Assembly: GCA_030386875.1 (NCBI GenBank)
Contig: CM059562.1
Span: forward strand, 22,187,360-22,251,359
DNA from: Morinoia aosen
Lineage: Eukaryota > Arthropoda > Malacostraca > Amphipoda > Talitridae
Reading direction: 5' to 3'
Length of the DNA: 64,000 nt
Made by a program: the position numbers and the translations under genes. Of this stretch, positions 10,979 through 24,064 are shown piece by piece. Each line of letters begins with the position of its first letter. Position 1 is the first letter of the stretch. A model generated the notes under the pieces. It was given only the letters and a program-made list of their open reading frames with translations, was not told the DNA's origin and did no database searches.

Positions 10979-13900
10979 TTAGCATATAAAAGTAGGCCAG
11001 AATCTAACGTGATCTCAAATTGTATATGTTAGTAAAGTCAATGATAGCTAAAATTTGAATGAAATAACTCATAAGAAATTTAATGGAGATCGGGAAATTA
11101 TTTCTGTTTTACATGAGAAGTGCAATGAGTTTAGAATTTTTTTTTTCGTAAAAACTTCGAAAGTATAATTGATACGTGCAACAGATGATCGTTTCATCAC
11201 AGAAACGTTTTCATCAACTTACGCATATAATTTCAAGTATGCATAATACATTACATAATATTCTATTCCATCGTTGCTTCTATATGAGATTATTCATTAA
11301 AATAACAGAATACTCTTCTTAATACTAGAACCCGGTGTCTTAATGATTGAGTGCATGCTCACTATCATCTATGACTCGTTCAAGGTATTTATGGCAAGTA
11401 GAGTTCAGTCGAAGCTCGACTTTTGTTTGGAGAAGTGTGGCGGGAACTAAAGCTGTGATCTCCCTGCCTGGCTTACCCTGGCCTTCTTTTCATTTACGGG
11501 GCCACGCGACCGCAGAGTTGGTGTGCAGAGCAAACAATTTGGCGACCTCACGAGAGAAGTGATGTCACAGATAGCCAGCGACGCTTTATTATCTAGTTTC
11601 ATTTTTGCTCAATTTTATTTGTGATCTTTATCTGCACGACTGTTTGCTGCTCATGTGTTCCACTGAGTTTGCTCACGGACATTGTCTCTGGAATGCCTGC
11701 TACTTGATTGCTTCATCGAGCTGTGGAAGTAAGCTCTAGCTGAACAACGACGTCGGTGGCATTTCCCTGTTGTAACGCGCATGCATTACACAATATTAGT
11801 TTTCTCTCTCTCAGTGTCTACTGACACGTCAATGCAATTTCCTTTAAAATCAACACTACGTTATAGGTTTACTTTTACGATGAGAACATTCTAAAATATA
11901 ATCCCACTTATTTTATCGAAAAAACTCACCCCAGATGCATTTCGCACGTGGATGAAAACGTTAGTGTGCTGAACGCGCTGTTGTGAACGCCTTTCTCGTG
12001 AATTTTAGAATAGAGTAGAAAATTATATGCAGCTTCTAGCCATTCAATTCAATTGCAAGTACAATGGCACATAAATTTCACAAGTCCCATTCTATAGAGG
12101 ACGGTTGCCAGCGCTTCACTGTACCGCTATGATATGCAACACTTGTAGCTCACTGATACGAAGCATATCACGACTAGCTAACGTTCTAAAACGCAATAAG
12201 GATCCTTCTACCTGACAGTAGAAGCGCCGTACGTCATAGGTGGACATCATTGCCTAAAAAACTATATCAGATTTATTTTCGATTCGTATTTTACAGCTGT
12301 TTTTATTTTTCGACTGCGTAAAATGGTGAAATCTTTATTCGTTTTGTCCAGACGTTATTCAACACGTCGCTGATCATCATAAATTTTCATTTTCTCTTTA
12401 TATCCATTTCGCTCCACCGCTTCATCTTGAATGTTCCTTGCTCACCGAAGTTAGCTACTTCGCGCACGTGTGTACGTGCCAACAAAATGACGGTGTTTTT
12501 TACGCTAAAGCTATTATTTGTTCTTCAAAACCGTATTTAAATTTAACTGTTTGAATACGTATATTCTTCTTTCGATCCTTTTATATATATATATATATAT
12601 GTGTGTTATGATAATGTTGGGCTAAAATTCAACCAATACCGATCATAAATCTTCCAATTAGAAAAAAACAAAAAAGGAATTTACAGGTATCCATTCAGCT
12701 TACATTGAGGGGAGTGAGGACGGACGCACCAAACAAACTAGCTGGCATGCAAGCTAACAAACAAGCAAGTAACGAGCTATATTTTATTACGTAGGGGATG
12801 AGTGCTACGTTCAAAATATTGCAACATGTGACTTCGTCCAGCTCTTTGTGATTCTCTTCGTTTTACCAGAATTTCTGAAGAAAGTCACAGGCAAACCGAT
12901 CCGTACTGATAGCACTTGACGGTCAGTGAGGAATAATAACAGCATTCGTTCTATTGTTATTTCCTTCATGACCTCAAATTATAACTTATTTAAAGAAAAA
13001 TTATAACCTATGCGCTACGCACATGTCTCGTCACGAGTAAAAATACAAAATACACCTTTTATAAAAATAGCCCGTCTTTCGACCTTCCTCTTCAAACACT
13101 ACTTTTGATGAGCTACTATTACTGAGCCCTAGATGTGCGGCAAAACGTATTCCTGGCAGACCTGATGCTATTTTCGCTCATCTTTTATATATCTGTGTAC
13201 TTTGTCGGACTGAAAATCCGTCCGCAGTGAACATGAGGAGCGACAAAAAAACCTCCGAGACTGTCGTTCGCTTGCGTCCGCTGCAGGCGATGGATCCGCA
13301 CGGGAAGTTGCATGCGTCTTCCTCATCCGTGTTCTAAAATAAAAGTTACCTTCAAAGGATGTGTTCTTAAGAGCGATATTCATACGATGTGTTCTTAAGA
13401 GTGATGTTAAAAGGATGTTTTGTAAGGAAATCACACACTGCAAGGTTTTCAAAAGTTTTTAATTTGGTAACGCAACCGAAGACAAGAACGTAGAAGTTTG
13501 ACAAAGATTGAGGCAGGAATGGAATCTTATTCCGTTCGGAAATTGGTTGATAAGACCTCGCTTCCTCCTAGTTTGCGAGTGTTCAGCTGGGGCACACTGG
13601 AAACAGAGCAGCCTACAAAGAATAGGAAAAAATCGGGTGAGAGTCTATCAACGAAAGCAGCTATGGAGATTATGGAGATGATACTGACAAACTAAAGCAA
13701 ACAAGAGATTGGAATTTATCAATAAAACATTAAGAATCAAATTCATTGACAAAACAAATGGTTGCATAGGAACGTAATTTAGTATTTCAGTAGTACCTTC
13801 AGAAGGGTAGGAACATCAAACAAAAATTAGGAGTTAGACGGGCGCACTACAAGAATTTAGCGGGGCCGAAATGACGCCCTCATCTGCTGTCGGGTTGGAA

Positions 13901-14240
13901 GCAGACCGGACCCGGCCGTAGTAGCGGTATACTGCGCATAAAGAAAATGGTAAGCTTGCGAAAAACACAAAACTAGCAAGCTTCTTGCAGTTATTACAAT
14001 AAGAGTTCAACGTAGAGCACAAATTTAAATTGAATACGAGTCAAGTCCTAATGACCCTCACCTAAGGAATTACTTCCCGAGTGAAGCCATTGGAGCTTCT
14101 TTTAGAAAGAGGTTAGGTAAGAGATGGAAAAATAACGAAAAGACGATAGTGGAAGAATGCCATTCAGAGCAAGTATCAATAAGAGTTAACGTTTTTAAGG
14201 ATGGCCCAACGGGCTCTTAATACACGAGAGTAGCTTGACA
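10979..14240. other. Intergenic, little recognised
   Basis: Holds an (AT)n run at 12581-12600 and short direct repeats near 13350-13410 built on GGATGTGTTCTTAAGAG, a motif that recurs near 15010. Open frames such as 13168-13452 (minus) and 13498-13695 (plus) have no recognisable domain. Nothing else is supported. Confidence 0.5.
12581..12600. repeat. (TA)n microsatellite
   Basis: Ten uninterrupted TA dinucleotides, followed by GTGTGT. Confidence 0.9.
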
Positions 14241-14640
14241 GCTAAGTAAGTACGGCTCGACAGAACCGGTAAGTATAAGTAGGTACGGCTCGACAGAACC
14301 GTTAAGTAAGTAGGTACGGCTCGACAGAACCGGTAAGTAAGTAGGTACGGCTCGACAGAACCGGTAAGTAAGTAGGTACGGCTCGACAGAACCGGTAAGT
14401 AAGTAGGTACGGCTCGACAGAACCGGTAAGTAAGTAGGTACGGCTCGACAGAACCGTTAACCAAGTAAGTAAGTACGGCTCGACAGAACCGTTAAGCAAG
14501 TAAGTACGTACGGCTCGACAGAACCGCTAAGCAAGTAAGTAAGTAAGTACGGCTCGACAGAACCGTTAAGCAAGTAGGTAAGTACGGCTCGACAGAACCG
14601 GTAAGTAAGTAAGGAAGAGGCGGCTAGAAAGCCTGGTAAT
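14241..14640. repeat. 31-bp minisatellite, 11 intact cores
   Basis: The core CGGCTCGACAGAACC recurs eleven times, followed by GGTAAGTAAGTAGGTA-type spacers; a twelfth decayed copy is at about 14620. The central copies have an exact 31-base period, while outer copies vary to 32-39 bases by gain or loss of AAGT tetramers. Because 31 is not a multiple of three, the minus strand stays open for up to 89 codons through all frames, giving false repetitive open frames. No spacers of unique sequence exist, so it is not a CRISPR array. Confidence 0.95.
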
Positions 14641-16723
14641 TAGTAATACCGCCCTGAATGGCTAGTTGAACAAAATAAACATGAAACACACATTCACACA
14701 AACCAAATCAGGAGTACGGCCAAAGAAAAGAACCAAGATTACGAGAAGGTAGTCGAATACACAGGCGATGTGCAGCACTCTGCCGTTTCACGTTACACCG
14801 TTAAGTAACACAGGACGAGTAACGAGTCCAGTAGAGCGTCGCGTAGTAGTAACGAATGTCAAGCCTCTAATATCTACATAAAAAGGTCTCACCGACATCG
14901 TTTCCTCCTCCGCCCCCTGTCAGCTGAAAGCCTCTAAAGTTCAAACAGAAAAGTACCTGAGAGGCGCACACGGAAATTCTCAACAGTTTTCTTATGAGTA
15001 ACCTTCAGAGGATGTTATCTTAAGAGTAACATTCTTAAACCAATTAAGTCTGGTACATATGTTCTTGCGCATTGTTTTCTCAAATTCTCTGTAACCAATG
15101 CCAGGACGCAATGACGGATACCTTCGGTCAAGTCGGTAAAAGTCTAGAAAGATTCAAAATGAATTATACCATATGAATCAGAGATTACTATTTTATTCAA
15201 ATGTACGATAAAATATTAAATTTGGAGAAGAAATAAAATGGATCAAAGAAAATTTCAGTTACTCGGCGCGGAATGGAATTTATTCCATCAACAAAGACAG
15301 ATTTGTTCTCGTCATGACTTTTCCAAAAAAATATTGCATTTATGTAAGCTTTCGATGACAGTCGCATTTACAAATCAGCATGTAATTTATAATGTGGTTT
15401 CAGTTATTTTTTCAATTTACCATTACAATGATAAACACCATTAAGTTTTTCCATTGTTATTCACGAATAAAAAGGACATTCGTAAATAAAATGGACGTTT
15501 TCAAAAATAAATGTATTTTTTCCAAGCTTCGGGAAGCCAACTTCAGCCCTCATCAGAAATTCATTATAAGGTTCTTAGTTCAGAGATTTTTAAAATAAAA
15601 ATATTGAGAGTCACTTTGCGAGACGTGATTTTCTATTGCCATCGCTAGCAGAGGTATAAGGCTAACGAAAAAAAGAGCACAAAGAGAAAAAGAGGCAGCA
15701 CCTATTGCATGGTGAGACTAGCCATTCATCCTAACAACAGAAGCAAATTAAAGTCCCCATTGTATTTACTTCAAATTTAAGATGGGATTCTGTAGTTTGA
15801 TCTCTATGGTCTCGGTGATAAGGTCGATTGTGTTATTGAAGGAATAAATTATTTTTATCGTTTTTTATGTGTATCAAAAGTTGGGCGTTCATCCAATATC
15901 TTTGGTGTAATGCTTGTGAATGCAGCTAGAAGTACACCTATGCTTCATGCATCTTGTATACCTGTGCTGCATGCAGGTCTTCCAACATTATGGGTACAAT
16001 GGCTGCAGCGCTACAGCCAGCCTGTGTACAATTGAAGTGGTGCGCATTTTCACTTCTTGAGAGTTAAAAGTTTTTATCTTGTAAAGAAATGAGTGAACAA
16101 TTTGAATGCTTTAAAAAAGGCTGAAAAATAATTGTGTTCTAAAGAAATCTACGCTTAATATGTTTTTTCAGGATAGATTTTAATCTTTTATTGTCTCTGT
16201 TAATTAAGAGTTGCGAGGTTAGATAACTGAAGGCAGAACTGAATAAATTACCCATTGCGATGCGAGGCCATCTTCCCCGTGAGCTGTCGAGAGATGAAGA
16301 TTCTGTGTTGAGTCGTTGACTGAATTTCAGCGTAAAAAGTGAACATCAAATAATAGTACTGAAGCTACAATTAGAACACTTAGATTCTTGATCAAAAAAG
16401 AAAGATCGAAATCGCAGAAGAATCAGAATCACTTGAACATTTTACAATTATAAACCTACAAGGTCTACTAAAAAAAAACCCTCTTGCATTGAAAATCAAT
16501 CGCTTGAAAGACTTAAAGAACATGCCTCGTTAATTTTGCAATGCCATCATCCCTATGATGTCGCTGATTGTTTGAGGAGAAATTGGAAAGCTTAATTAGC
16601 GATCCTTTAAAAAATGCAAGCAAAGCCAAATTAAGTTCTCAAGCATCGAGCGAGAAGAACAAAATAAATATAAAAGCCAATGCTTTCAAAAATAATAATG
16701 GTTCATTCATTTTCATTATTCTT
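14641..16723. other. Intergenic, nothing recognised
   Basis: AT-rich sequence. Short open frames at 15238-15598 show no coding pattern. Confidence 0.5.
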
Positions 16724-17018
16724 CGTCAATTCGTGTTTCATTGTCATTTCCAATACCGTGATGGCCATCATATGGTTCGCCAAAATTCACAAGAACTCGA
16801 ATATGTCCGTCCCTTGAGATGCAATATTTAGCATGAGTGGCACAGTCGCACACAACATTGCTCAATATTATACCAGTTTAATCAGGCCATAGTTGAACAC
16901 CGCGCATGTTGTACACTGTTTCAAAAAAACTATTAATGCGCTTGAAATAAAGGCGTAAAATTCACTCTCAAACTATTGCTTCTCCTGAAGTTACAGTCCA
17001 CATCATTATTGACGTAGC
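16724..17018. mobile_element. 295-bp MITE-like repeat, copy 1
   Basis: This segment is nearly identical to 19447-19740 in the same orientation. Both copies start at GTCAATTC and end at GACGTAGC, and outside these points the flanks differ entirely, so the ends are true element ends. The two ends form a short imperfect inverted repeat (CGTCAATTCGTG against CGTCAATAATGATG). There is no protein-coding content. Superfamily unknown. Confidence 0.7.
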
Positions 17019-17033
17019 GTTGTCACTCTCATA

Positions 17034-17180
17034 TCCACCAGCTCCAGCGTTTCTTTCAACAGTTATCCACCAGCTCCAGCGTTCCTTTCAACAGTTATCC
17101 ACCAGCTCCAGCGTTCCTTTCAACAGTTATCCACCAGCTCCAGCGTTCCTTTCAACAGTTATCCACCAGCTTCTCCAGAT
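17034..17180. repeat. 32-bp tandem repeat, about 4.5 copies
   Basis: The unit begins ATCCACCAGCTCCAGCGTTC and has a 32-base period. It starts just beyond the right end of the 295-bp repeat and is missing beside the second copy of that repeat, so it belongs to this locus and not to the element. Confidence 0.9.
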
Positions 17181-17836
17181 GTTCGCAACGGTAATTTCAT
17201 TTGTCTTCAAAGGAGACACCGCCATCTTAAGTTGATGGCATCTTGAAAGGTTCTCCGTTCCATGGGCCTCACATTTTGTAGAATTTTATGAGTCTGATTT
17301 ATGAAATTTTATTCTTAAAACCCATTCAAAGTCATACCTAATTTTATCTTAAATTTATTTATGATATTTTTGCAATTTAGAACTATCTGGCCCATATTCG
17401 TTAACGTATCAAAAGACTTGAGAAAAACTTTCTACTTGAATTTACTGTTAAAATACCTAAGATTTGTTTTTCGTTTTTCGATGCCAAAATACGTATAGAC
17501 TCTGAGTGTCGCATACATATAAGAATACATACCAAGCTTATCAATCCTGGTACTTTTACGTCTTTGAATTCATTTGACCAAAACTTTGTTTCGTAGAGCG
17601 ATCAAATACAGGTCAAACTGACACGCACCCCACTCTGCATGGGTTGGAGCGGCTCTAACAGTTTTTTGCTAATGACTACTTACCACCGAAAGCTCGTCGA
17701 GACCATAACTAAAAACTTGAGTGCAATTTACTTCGGACCAAATTCTTCATCTCTTTCGAATGATGTTGTGTTCTTCTTTTAGTTAACTAACCTCTAAACC
17801 TCTCAATTTTTAAACGATGAACTTTTAAAATCTGCG
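17181..17836. other. Intergenic, nothing recognised
   Basis: AT-rich sequence without clear open frames or repeats. Confidence 0.5.
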
Positions 17837-18064
17837 TGAACACGGTGACCGCGATTGGTTAAAGTGAAGTTCAATATTCAACTCAAATTTAAAGTCAATT
17901 GTTGTAGGCAATTTTACAAATAGCAAACATTAACTGAATCGTGAGCTCATTTAGCTTCAATTAAATATTTATGAAAATTAAGTATATGATCACTGGTCGG
18001 TCAGCAGCATTATGAAAATATCCTCCTTGGCCATGGGTGATTCACGTTGCGGTCAAAGTGTTAA
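17837..18064 (-). mobile_element. TTAA MITE (piggyBac-like), reverse orientation
   Basis: The right end is GCGGTCAAAGTGTTAA and the left end TGAACACGGTGACCGC, giving terminal inverted repeats of about 15 bases next to a TTAA (left copy mutated to TGAA). The interior, reverse complemented, matches 37845-38073 along its length, including GACCGACCAGT and CTAAATGA. TTAA targets and this end sequence are typical of piggyBac-type non-autonomous elements. No coding content. Confidence 0.75.
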
Positions 18065-19027
18065 AGCAACAAGTTAAGCCTATGTTTTATGAGAATACAA
18101 TTGCTATTCAATTTTTGAAACCATACAGAATACATGCACTCAAATTTCATTTTTAATCGAAAAAGTCAGAACTTACGAGGATTAAAGCTGTGTGCCACTT
18201 CAATGGCTCAGACACTGGCTGTAGAGCTACCTAGTATATTGTATGAATAACGAACATGCTCGAAACGTGGTATGCTGCTTAGATATGCTTCACACGTGTT
18301 CACAACATTCTTCAACGTTATAGCTAAGAACACTGTACGAACGTTGCGACCTTCGATACCTTTCAAAACAGTTTTGAAACATTCATTCTCTCAACAACGT
18401 AATCGACCTTCGTGGCGCCGAGACATTTGGAAAACATGTCTCGCAAACTAACTCGCTGTATTTTTGTCCTTGAAAGTCTGCGAGCTAAGATCCTTAATAT
18501 AAATTCTTGATGACGGTAGAAGCTTTTTGCCGAAAACCTAGCAAAAAATGAATATATATTTAAAAGCGCAAGTCCTTTTTATTCCGGAATAATTTTGAAA
18601 AACTCTGAAGTGTTCTACAAAATTGTGGCGGCTAGAAAAATTGGTGAAACTCCAGGATAAGATAAAGAAACTGAGGAATTGAATTGCAGAATCTCACCAT
18701 TAGCTCAGCAGTAAATGTAAATCAGCAGTAAATGTAAGTGACTAAAAAATCTGACATTACAAATTTTCAAGTGATTTTAAGAACGATAATACAAGAAGCT
18801 TCAGACCACCGCGGCAGATTTTCAGCGCTGCATCAGTAGGTAGGCCTACCAATATTAGTGCATGTTTGCCTGTACAAAGCACTGGTAAAAATCGAGCGTA
18901 CGTAATCTTTCAGATGAATTTGAAGAATTTCCCTTCTCATGTTTAAATCATAATAAACCATAGAAAAAGTAGTTTAATACTTTCAAATAATTATATTTTT
19001 TGACAGGCCAGGAGGACAGAGGTTTCA
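18065..19027. other. Intergenic, nothing recognised
   Basis: AT-rich unique sequence; a short direct repeat of CAGCAGTAAATGTAA is near 18705-18735. Confidence 0.5.
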
Positions 19028-20345
19028 TTAGATAAGACCATCTTCAACTATGACGACGGCTTCTACGCGCTTTCGAAAGCTGGACAGGGCGTGGAGAACT
19101 TCTGCCGTTTCCAGCGACTCCTAATTGCTTATATGATGTACTTCTTGAAGGCTGTGACTTGGTTTTGTGACTTACGACTAGCTAAGTAATCCAGAAATAG
19201 TAATCCAACGAACACAAGTCAGGCGAGTTGGAAGGTCAAAAGTCTTTCTCCTAGAGTCGCAAGTCTGACCTCTCGAACAAGTCAGTGATTTTGCTCGCCG
19301 TGTGGGCCAGGAGTCTTTCTGCAATATGAAGTTCTTGCTTGAAGCCTTGCCCTTCATTCGTGGAGTGATTTTTGTTTGCAAGACGTAGCAGTAAAATTCG
19401 GCATATTTTTTACCTTTGTTGGCGAAGAAGTGGGTAAAGATGTCATGTCAATTCATGCTTCATTGTCATTACCAATACCCTGATGGCCATCATAGGGTCC
19501 GCCAAAATTCACAAGAACTCGAATATGTCCGCCCCTTGAGATGCAATACTTAGCATCAGTGGCACAGTCGCACACAACATTGCTCAATATTATACCAGTT
19601 TAATCAGGCCATAGTTAAACACTGCGCATGCTGTACACTGTTTCGAAAAAATTATTAATGCGCTTGAAATAAAGGCGTAAAATTCACTCTCAAACCATTG
19701 CTTCTCCTGAAGTTACAGTCCACATCATTATTGACGTAGCTAAGGGGGTCATGAGGGTCATGAGTGGCGCTTGCTGGCTTCTTCGTGTTTACCGTAGGTC
19801 GAACGCTCTTGTTCAAAGAGGCAATCCAGCAATTGTCTGTTACATGCCCTATCAACCGTAAAAAAAAATCAGCAGAAAAGAACTTGATGGTATAGACCCG
19901 TGGTCTTTAGCCAGTTCAAAACATTTTTGTAAATCTTCTAGACAATTTCTCCGACTCAGACTTTTTTCATTTTATTGGTTAGGAGATGCTCCCTGTTTTG
20001 AGCCTAAGAGGTTAGGTCAAGGTCTTTGATCGATTGTGAATTGTGACACTGCGAGCTTCTTCTCATACAATGTCGATAATGACACAGTTCGGTTGGGTTG
20101 TACGCGTCTTTTAAGGCTAGCTTTTGACGCGAGGTTTACAAATATAAGTTTTTCTTGCTGTGTGGGTGGCTTTCCAACTTGGCCAGATTGATCAAAAGAC
20201 TTACAACTTTCGTAAACTGTCAGCCCAGGTTACTGGAGGGATTTTGGAATAAAGGGTGAGCTTCGACTCGTGCGACAAAGTTCACAGATAGCTGAACATT
20301 CCCAGTGCTCCATTGCGTTGTGTTCATGCAACGAACTCCAATTGT
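19028..20345 (-). pseudogene. Broken mariner-family transposase
   Basis: Read on the minus strand, fragments in several frames line up in the order of a mariner transposase: a helix-turn-helix start (AICELCRTSRSSPFIPKSLQ, then KSFDQSGQVGKPPT) near 20150-20310, FFFTVDRACNRQ near 19850, then a frame change to NCWIASLNKSVRPTVNTKK near 19790-19840, then HFFANKGKKYAEFY near 19400, FILQKDSWPTRRAKSLT with the second catalytic Asp at 19313-19315, and the typical tail SFRKRVEAVVIVEDGLI ending at a stop (19028-19030). There are many stops and frame changes. The 294-bp repeat at 19447-19740 interrupts it between the TKKPAS region and HFFANKG. Terminal inverted repeats were not located. Confidence 0.8.
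19447..19740. mobile_element. 295-bp MITE-like repeat, copy 2, inside the mariner relic
   Basis: Nearly identical to 16724-17018. The flanking transposase segments on its two sides are neighbours in the mariner family, so this element landed in the mariner copy after that copy inserted. The exact target duplication is not clear. Confidence 0.75.
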
Positions 20346-23300
20346 TAACTCCCAGCTCTATAGATAATTAAGCATAACTGATGCACTTCAGTTGAGCTAA
20401 CTTTCAGAAGAATCAGAACCTCTAAAATTGTAAATTTATCTGAAAGACCCAGTACAATGGGACTGGTCAAAACAAGCCTACAAAACAAGTTTTCGTGAAG
20501 TACAACGTATGAGTTTTTGTATGGTACAAAGTTTGAGTTTTATGCCCATGGGGTAGGAGCGAAGCTTCAAACTTGAAGAAGTTGCTTTGTGACAAGCAGG
20601 CTCTGTTTTTCTAATGGTCTTTTCTATATGAGCCTGCGAGTTCGTCTTACGGACTAGTTCTGTGTTTCAGAGGTGATGGGAGGTGCGGTCGGTTTTTGAC
20701 TGAACGTATTACCGGAGAAATAATTAATTGTACACTGCCCTGTTATCAGGCGTACTTGATGTTCACATATCACTGATGTATTTTACGGTTATTGAGTGAT
20801 TTTGAAAAACATGGAGACTGAATGTGAATGTTTCTCAAAATTAAAATGATGAATATAGGAACCGCTGAGTCTGAACCGTAATAATAAAGCTAAATGTAAT
20901 TTTTAGAGCGCCAATAAGCGATAGTTATTATTTGAATTAATATAATTACCGTTCAGAAAACAGACAGTCGACACTTGCAGCTTAACAAAAAGACGAGGAA
21001 TACACACTGCACAGCGTCAAAATCAGGTAGATTTGGCCGTTGTAAACTGGCTATAATCCAACAGCAGACTAGGACAAAACACTAAAGCTGTAAGCCAGAT
21101 TAGACTACGTTTAAGTAGAGAAGTTGCTGGCCAAGAGTAGACTTGGCCAAATTAGACGAGCTGAAAAAAGCGAAGAGTACACGATGCATGGTGCGCCAAA
21201 ACAGCAATAGAGGCACCCACGCACTACTTGGCCAGCTACTGAGTAAACCGAGAGAAGGGCAGACAGCTGGTGCGTACCTAATGACCATCAGCACCTGCTT
21301 CTCCACTTGTCAGGGTATTGCTATAGGTCACTGGGAACTCATTTCCCCTCTCTTTAAAACTTGCCAAGTAATTTCTGACAACCGGTGCAGTAAAAACTAA
21401 TGTCAAGAAAAATTTCCTAAGCCGTACGTCCAAAAATAGTTCAAATTAACTGCAAAATGTCGCGTAAATTTTTTTCTGAGCATGAGATAGGCATAATGTT
21501 ATAAATATGCTCATTTTCAGGAGCAGGAATAAGAAATCACCCAAAAATTAGCGGGCCTTGAAGTACTTATGAAGGAAAGGAGCCGAAGTCAGCTAGGTGG
21601 CGGGGGCCAGCCAAAGCCTTAAAGTGAACCTAAACTGAACATGATCATAGGCTGAACTGAGTTTCTCGTTTACTGAGAATAAGCGGAACTGATCTCGGTT
21701 ACTGAGAGAGAACGTAGCCCATTCCCTAAGGACAACAACGACACTGTGACGGAGAAAAAGTCGCTTCTGCATTGAGAAAAGTTACCTCATCACGACATGC
21801 TGCATGACATATATACTCGTACTTTAAATGCATTTGCAGATGTTTTTCTACCTTACTAATTTCCTTTAACAGACAAGTAATACTTCCGTCCTACCGTTAT
21901 GCCGCGATGTTTATTGGTTATCTCCACTGATAAGATCTTTATTGTCCTTCCTTCGTTACACCTTCGATGTTAAGAATTTCCTTTCCTTTCACACGTAAAG
22001 CACTGGCTACCAGGCTCACATGACTCCCCTCGTCTCCCAGGGTCTTGTGGACTGACTTGTATATAAGAACCGATCACGTGATGGCATCATGTAGTACGGT
22101 CGATCCTCGAGTTTTAGGGCAACTTCTCATGCGAATCTTAACTTAGCCAGGTAAAATTTTGCTCAGATTCAGAGTTATTCATAACTGGCATTGTTTTCGT
22201 TGAATAACCGGAACTTGTTTTTATCCGACTTGCACAGGATAGTTTCAATTCGATGATCAATTGTACTTTTTTGGCACACCTCAGAACTTCCAAACCTGGA
22301 CTCTGTCAGGCGCTAAGCCTTTTGCACCTGCTGAACTCGGAGAGATCTTTAAAAATCAATGTGAAGTGCTGGAACAGAATTTAGTGTTGCCAAACAAGCT
22401 GAACCTTCCCAGAATATAACGAATGTTGCGGGTTCTCCAAATTCATCTGGGGGAAATTCTTTTGCTCCGGAAAATAGCGAACCGAACCGCGTCTAAACAT
22501 CACCCCATGTATTTTTTCGCTCTGGAATAGGGATTTAAACTTGAGAGTGAATGAAATATGAAATATTTGATAGTAAGAAAATGAAAAACTTGGGGCTAGG
22601 GCTTTGGGCGGCACTTTTCTTCATTTAGCATCAATGCTGCCATGTTAACTAGTAACCTAGAATGGTTACCCTCTAATATGCTAACACGGATGGTTAACTC
22701 AGGAGAACTTTAAATGAACTTGAAAATGAAAAAACACCTATAAAGGAATAGCATTTATGTTGAAAATACTCAAAAAATATAGGTCTTCATTTATCATTTG
22801 TGTTATTTTGAATTGAAATTACAGTTTAAAAAGTACCTTACAAACCCTGAGAAAATAGTTAGCAGCGGGGGTAATTAAATTAAACCAAAAAACTTCATAT
22901 TTAATTAGCAAAATAGCAATCCGATCTTCTTACCCTCGTGCGTGGTCTTACAGGGGATAACTCGATCAGTAATTTTTTTATCTATGGACCGATTTTCCTG
23001 AAATTTGCCCAGAATATGTAATTTTAAAAAGAAAAACATATTTACTCCAGTAACTTTCTAGACTTAGTCCTTCGTTTCTTGAGAAAATGGGAATTGTTAT
23101 TTTTTTAATAATTCTCTTGGACATTTCAAAAGAATAGAAGTCGATGAGTTTTCATGCTAGAAAAAAAACAAAGACAACTTTTTTTAGGTTGCATATATAT
23201 GTTATGATATATATATATATATATAGATATATATTTTAATATATGTATTTATAAAAACACATATATATATATATATGTATATAGCATAACATATTTATAT

Positions 23301-24025
23301 TTAACGTACACTAGCTGTATGCAATCATCACAGGCACCGGGATAATTACTCCCTGGTAACCGTATCAGGTTTATTAAATACAGTTCTAATCACGCAACAT
23401 TTCTTCAGGTACTCACAGCACAGGGCGTTGTAGCATGAAAAGGTTTTGGGCAGATACAATGTGCACACTTGATGCACTTGGCGATATGTGCTCATACATT
23501 CTCGACTCCACAGCACATCGCGCTAACTAAAGGCTCAACTTCTCTAGACGTCTTGTTGTTTGAAACGTTTATTTCCCACAAGCAACGGGTCTGTTAAGGT
23601 TCACCAAACTTATGCTTCAATTTTTAAATCGCGTGGTTTACTTCCTTAGTGAGAGCAGCCGGCGTATTTTATCAGGAAAGAAGTTTTTGATGTGTTATTG
23701 GAGAAGTTATTATTTCACACGTTAGTGTTGCGTCAAGTAAGAGGTTCTCTCTAAGGATAGCTCGGAAATTTCCCAAAATAATCAATGGAAATTTTCAAGA
23801 AAAGCATGAAATAATATTTGAGAAAATGCGATTTTCTACAGATACCGTGTGAGGCATTTCTGTGTCTTATGGGTCCATGTGTTTTTAAAATTACAATGAG
23901 CCCATCTCACGGACATTCCCTAGTGTATCTCCCAGAAGCTGGATTCTCGAGCGTTTCGTAAGATCGACTTAGTGCTGCTGCTTTGCACCTCCGTGTTTTT
24001 ATTTTCACTACATCGCAACGCTTGA
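20346..24025. other. Intergenic, no gene recognised
   Basis: Contains only short open frames. An AT-dinucleotide palindrome is at 23190-23300. Some of the last several hundred bases may be the 5' UTR of the LINE that follows, but no 5' boundary is visible. Confidence 0.45.
23190..23300. repeat. AT-dinucleotide palindrome
   Basis: Runs of (AT)n lie on both sides of a short spacer, and the outer ends GTTATG and CATAAC are inverted copies. The sequence can form a long hairpin. It may be a simple repeat or the core of a small inverted-repeat element. Confidence 0.6.
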
Positions 24026-24064
24026 CTTTCTCCGGGAAGAGTTGATTATCATTATTTTACTTCT

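Noticed and set aside
14195-14499. Minus-strand repetitive open frames of 65-89 codons
   Set aside because: A 31-base period passes through all frames, so these are artefacts of the minisatellite.
14241-14640. CRISPR-like look of regularly spaced repeats
   Set aside because: Spacers are the same AAGT-rich sequence each time and not unique, and the genome context is animal-like.
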